From: Armatimonadota bacterium
GTDB taxonomy: Bacteria; Armatimonadota; UBA5829
NCBI GenBank assembly: GCA_039679645.1
Contig: JBDKUO010000065.1
Span: forward strand, 1-64,000
DNA length: 64,000 nt
Direction: 5' to 3'
Of the stretch, positions 63,476 through 64,000 are shown one piece after another (the first letter of the stretch is position 1; every line of letters starts with the position of its first letter). The position numbers were made by a program, and so were the translations under genes. The notes below the pieces were generated by a model, which worked only from the letters and a program-made list of their open reading frames with translations, ran no database searches and was not told the DNA's origin.

Positions 63476-64000
63476 CTACATCTTCACATAAAACGTGTTG
63501 CTTGACCACTGGGCGCTTTCCATTTCTTTCAACAACTGCTTCTGGCTCCCCCACTTGCAGTGACCGTCCACATACGAAACTGTTGTTCCCAAATTGTGCA
63601 CAGTGCCTGGTATATCCCATGCATTGCCCCAACTGAAGAAGCCATCGTTAATACGCCCGCGAGACTCATGAATAAATAAAAGAATCCTGGATGAACGCCC
63701 GGAGCTTTCTTTGTCAAGATTTGATTTGCTCAACAAGTAATAAGGATTATCGGCGGCAATGCCGGGGACAGAGCCTATCCGGGCATTCATAGAGTAGGAT
63801 ATTGGAAAGTTAGTAGGTTGGTTGGTAACTCCTGCAGCGGGTGAGTTAAAATCACTGGGGCATTTATATACGTCACTGTTGCGTGTGTATTTCCAAAGTC
63901 CGCCGTCTCTGACCGAGCATACGACGTTACTTCCGCCAACATTATGCAGGCACCCTGCCCAATCACGTCTTTCAGGACTTACATAATATCCGAGAACAAT
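63476..64000 (-). CDS. Pseudopilin-like H-X9-DG protein, N-terminus beyond the window
   Basis: Open from the window end; 174 residues are visible. Translation continues from the end through GYYVSPERRDWAGCLHNVGG, DGGLWKYTRNSDVYKCPSD and PISYSMNARIG, and reaches HNLGTTVSYVDGH, where His is followed nine residues later by Asp-Gly: the H-X9-DG signature of DUF1559-type processing-associated pseudopilins, abundant in Planctomycetes and Armatimonadota. The prepilin leader must lie outside the window. The ATG at 63790 is internal, not the start. Its neighbour is a secreted glycosidase-like gene. Confidence 0.88.
   Translation of the reverse strand: MVLGYYVSPERRDWAGCLHNVGGSNVVCSVRDGGLWKYTRNSDVYKCPSDFNSPAAGVTNQPTNFPISYSMNARIGSVPGIAADNPYYLLSKSNLDKESSGRSSRILLFIHESRGRINDGFFSWGNAWDIPGTVHNLGTTVSYVDGHCKWGSQKQLLKEMESAQWSSNTFYVKM

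Overview
The window looks like part of a bacterial chromosome from a heterotrophic, polysaccharide-degrading lineage. The mix is typical of Armatimonadota or a neighbouring phylum: a pseudopilin-like protein with the H-X9-DG signature, a PEP-CTERM protein, two heparinase II/III-type proteins, a GH94-type phosphorylase, an unusual pilin set and STAS/SpoIIE signalling. A sensory-type [FeFe] hydrogenase suggests an anaerobic or hydrogen-rich habitat. The phylum is an inference from gene content. No 16S rRNA or intact mobile element is present, so the taxon cannot be fixed here.

Layout. 0-6.5 kb (minus strand): a GH94-like glycoside phosphorylase, then a three-gene operon of a thioredoxin-like [2Fe-2S] protein, a PAS-bearing [FeFe] hydrogenase and a SpoIIE-type phosphatase, which together look like a hydrogen-sensing signalling module. 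6.7-6.95 kb: a composite palindromic repeat. 7-11.6 kb: release factor 3, an ECF sigma factor next to a PilT-like ATPase, a GNAT acetyltransferase and a PAP2 phosphatase. 11.7 kb: a decayed copy of the 3' end of prfC. 11.9-19.7 kb: heparinase-like protein, DUF362 ferredoxin protein, YjbQ, STAS, CPBP, amidohydrolase and a cation diffusion facilitator. 19.7-22.3 kb: three pseudopilin genes. 22.5-25.6 kb: 2-hydroxyacid dehydrogenase and glycerate kinase (glyoxylate/glycerate metabolism) and NAD synthetase. 25.9-29.5 kb: a secreted unknown and an MrfA-type helicase.

29.7-44 kb is a carbohydrate (probably uronate) utilisation island. A plus-strand operon encodes an FMN TIM-barrel oxidoreductase, an SDR, a fumarate-reductase-like flavoprotein, a TIM-barrel isomerase, a Gfo/Idh/MocA dehydrogenase, a sodium:solute symporter and a BNR-4 propeller, followed by an AraC regulator. 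A convergent minus-strand operon encodes KDPG aldolase, KDG kinase and a heparinase-like lyase. The kinase and aldolase point to 2-keto-3-deoxygluconate as the entry point to central metabolism. 44-52 kb: PEP-CTERM protein, initiator tRNA, Spy-like protein, BON protein, M48 protease, STN-like secreted protein, a DapA homologue and a methylthioadenosine/inosine phosphorylase. 52-57 kb: a tightly coupled STAS-glycosyltransferase-toroid operon, an amino-acid permease, a lone receiver protein and a YtxH-like protein. 57-64 kb: a small unknown, an AmrS-type radical SAM protein, a GGDEF/HD-GYP enzyme, a secreted glycosidase-like protein and a truncated H-X9-DG protein running off the end.

Recurring themes are partner-switch signalling (SpoIIE plus two STAS proteins), cyclic-di-GMP and pilins, and short degenerate 7-8 nt tandem repeats in spacers. 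One such array runs into a start codon.
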